Source: Choristocarpus tenellus KU-1152
Taxonomy: Eukaryota > Phaeophyceae
NCBI GenBank assembly: GCA_964200185.2
Contig: CAXNAD020000083.1
Location: 1-31,345, forward strand
DNA: 31,345 nt
Direction: 5' to 3'
Numbering within the stretch: the first letter of the stretch is position 1; every line of letters starts with the position of its first letter. Under the pieces are notes generated by a model. It had not been told where the DNA came from. It saw nothing but the letters and a program-made list of their open reading frames with translations, and searched no databases. Both the position numbers and the translations under genes were made by a program. This document shows positions 30,156 to 31,345 of this stretch, one piece after another.

Positions 30156-30718
30156 TGATGTCACATGAAGTGAGGTGCTCTGAGGGGAGGGTTGTGTTCT
30201 TGTGGAAGTAAGGTTGTAGTTCTACTGAAACAAATGGAACCAATAAACTTACAGAAGGAAAACAAACACATGAAATGCACGTACTCTGTATCCGTACATG
30301 ACAAGGATTGTGTTACAGGCGCCCCTCTCAGAACTCACTTCAACAGGATGTACAACTCAAATCCAATTCACAGATTAACATACATCAGCTCAGCAGAACA
30401 GGAGTACTCTCAGGTGAATCAAGCAGCACAAGGAAAATAGGTTTATTGATATCAGTAAGAGAGAACTGAAAAGGTGGGGTCTCTGTGTCAGAAACACTGA
30501 GCCGTTTGGAGCCGTTTTTAGGATCTCTTATCATCATTTATCGTTGGGGCTTCTTTTGGTTTACGAACATTGGAATATATCTGAGAACCTTTGCGACCTT
30601 TCCATCTGGGACCCTTTGTGACATTCCCGAGTTAGAGATTTTATTCTACAACTTTTTAGTAAATCGGAGTTCCCCCTTCTGGGTTTCCTCACTCGCGTAC
30701 GCTGCTCGCGCCGGTTAA

Positions 30719-30728
30719 AGGGCGGGAA
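30719..30728 (+). promoter_or_regulatory. GGCGGGAA box, E2F-like
   Basis: AGGGCGGGAA resembles the E2F/DP site known from plants, algae and animals. It lies about 340 bp before the ATG at 31063 in CpG-bearing DNA. A single short match, so weak. Confidence 0.2.
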
Positions 30729-30748
30729 GAAATATTTGCGCTATTGGC

Positions 30749-30776
30749 CTGTAACATGCCCCCCAGCGTGTTACAG
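30749..30776. promoter_or_regulatory. Inverted repeat upstream of the right-edge ORF
   Basis: Arms CTGTAACATGC and GCGTGTTACAG (10 of 11 paired) around a 6-nt CCCCCA loop. It could bind a dimeric regulator or be a small element end; no function is shown. Confidence 0.4.
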
Positions 30777-31062
30777 TAGATTACCCTATTTTGGGCCAAA
30801 TATTATGAACCAAATCGAAAATAATCAATTTTGTACCGTTTTTTTTCGACATGCTCAAAAATAGGATTTTGTACCGGAATTCTCGTATTCGGGAGATTTG
30901 GCACAAATCCCAGAGATATTCACGCAAGAGTGGCGCGTGCGCAAAAATTTCTTGCGAAAAGTGCCCTTCTTCTTGGGTCCTGCTACCATACAGCAGTACA
31001 GTATGTTACTGGTAGGGGAATAATGTGGAAGTCCGCCTTGTGCAGCGGGAAACCTTGGCAAG

Positions 31063-31345
31063 ATGCCTTCAAACACACCAGGTCCGCCTTTCTACACAAT
31101 CCACAAGTGCCGTAAGTGCAGTAGGTACCTCCATGGTATAGGTGGTGTAAAGCATCCCAAACTCAACGATGACTGCAAACGTTTGTGCGAGGGGCAGTGC
31201 TTGGCACTGCAGCAAGTCGCAAGCACTGACTGCAAGGGCACATTGTTATCGGCTTCATCGCTCGGCTCACTGAACGGTAGCTCGTCTGGTGCTGCAGCTG
31301 GCAGCCGCGGGCAGAAATCTAGTGCCCCTTCCAGGAGGGGTCATG
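31063..31345 (+). CDS. Cys/His-rich protein, N-terminal part (runs off the window)
   Basis: The frame is open from 31024 to the window end and the first ATG is at 31063. It starts MPSNTPGPPFYTIHKC. A likely zinc-binding cluster follows: C-x2-C (HKCRKC), then RYLHGIGGVKHP, DDC, KRLC and GQC, then a Ser/Gly/Ala-rich linker (LGSLNGSSSGAAAGSRG). CpG and GC use is higher than elsewhere in the window. C-x2-C ... LHG clusters occur in transposon-encoded and other protist proteins; I cannot assign a family. The missing 3' end would decide. Confidence 0.5.
   Translation, partial: MPSNTPGPPFYTIHKCRKCSRYLHGIGGVKHPKLNDDCKRLCEGQCLALQQVASTDCKGTLLSASSLGSLNGSSSGAAAGSRGQKSSAPSRRGH

Larger units (their letters stand above)
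29500..31062 (+). other. Region between the gene's stop codon and the right-edge ORF
   Basis: It begins with the 3' UTR of the beta-helix gene; no certain poly(A) signal was identified (AATAAA occurs at 30242). The MITE at 29901-30155 follows. From about 30690 the DNA becomes GC-richer with CpGs (CTCGCGTACGC, GCGCCGG) and looks like a promoter area for the ORF at 31063. The short ORFs 30192-30440 and 30485-30718 are unrecognised. Confidence 0.5.

Noticed and set aside
1-31345. CRISPR array, tRNA, rRNA or bacterial operon
   Set aside because: The recurring elements are dispersed MITEs and repeat exons, not short regularly spaced direct repeats. No cloverleaf or rRNA sequence was noticed, and spliced genes rule out an operon reading.

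Overview
The window looks like a piece of a nuclear genome from a protist, most likely a unicellular alga. Evidence: exons bounded by GTAAGT/GTGAGT donors and pyrimidine-AG acceptors, about 88% non-coding DNA inside one gene, short TTAGGG-type telomere-like tracts, MITEs and a decayed IS630/Tc1-mariner transposase. From memory, proteins with the domain order seen here are abundant in stramenopiles, haptophytes, cryptophytes and prasinophytes. The exact lineage cannot be fixed from the sequence. No bacterial operons, RNA genes or CRISPR arrays were seen.

One plus-strand gene fills positions about 1464-29499; its 5' end was not found. Fifteen single-repeat exons (1464-16677) each encode one polymorphic-outer-membrane-protein-like beta-helix repeat (GGAI ... 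F..N.AG). Nearly all are 84 nt and all are phase 1-1. A 429-nt exon carries five more repeats (19459-19887) and a 218-nt exon carries two (20188-20405). A cysteine-rich exon (26212-26476), an exon with the first membrane segment (26966-27231) and a 1038-nt last exon with about seven more membrane segments (28462-29499) complete the protein. The phases of all exons agree from first to last: 1158 codons plus stop. The predicted product is a cell-surface protein with a long extracellular beta-helix stalk, a Cys-rich neck and a polytopic C-terminal domain.

The 5' half was built by duplication. A six-exon block (A-F, 1464-6066) is followed by a second copy (G-F', 6067-10883), and a patch of about 880 bp between the copies is almost identical. 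Both copies of exon F carry the same broken splice donor.

The introns hold nine copies of a MITE of about 255 bp, a second G/C-run-ended MITE family, a transposase remnant split by a MITE (13692-14591), telomere-like tracts, possible antisense ORFs (22435-23764) and an AT-rich ORF (25734-26141). Three MITEs lie in one block copy and are absent from the matching place in the other. At the right edge a GC-richer region leads into a Cys/His-rich ORF that runs out of the window (31063-31345).
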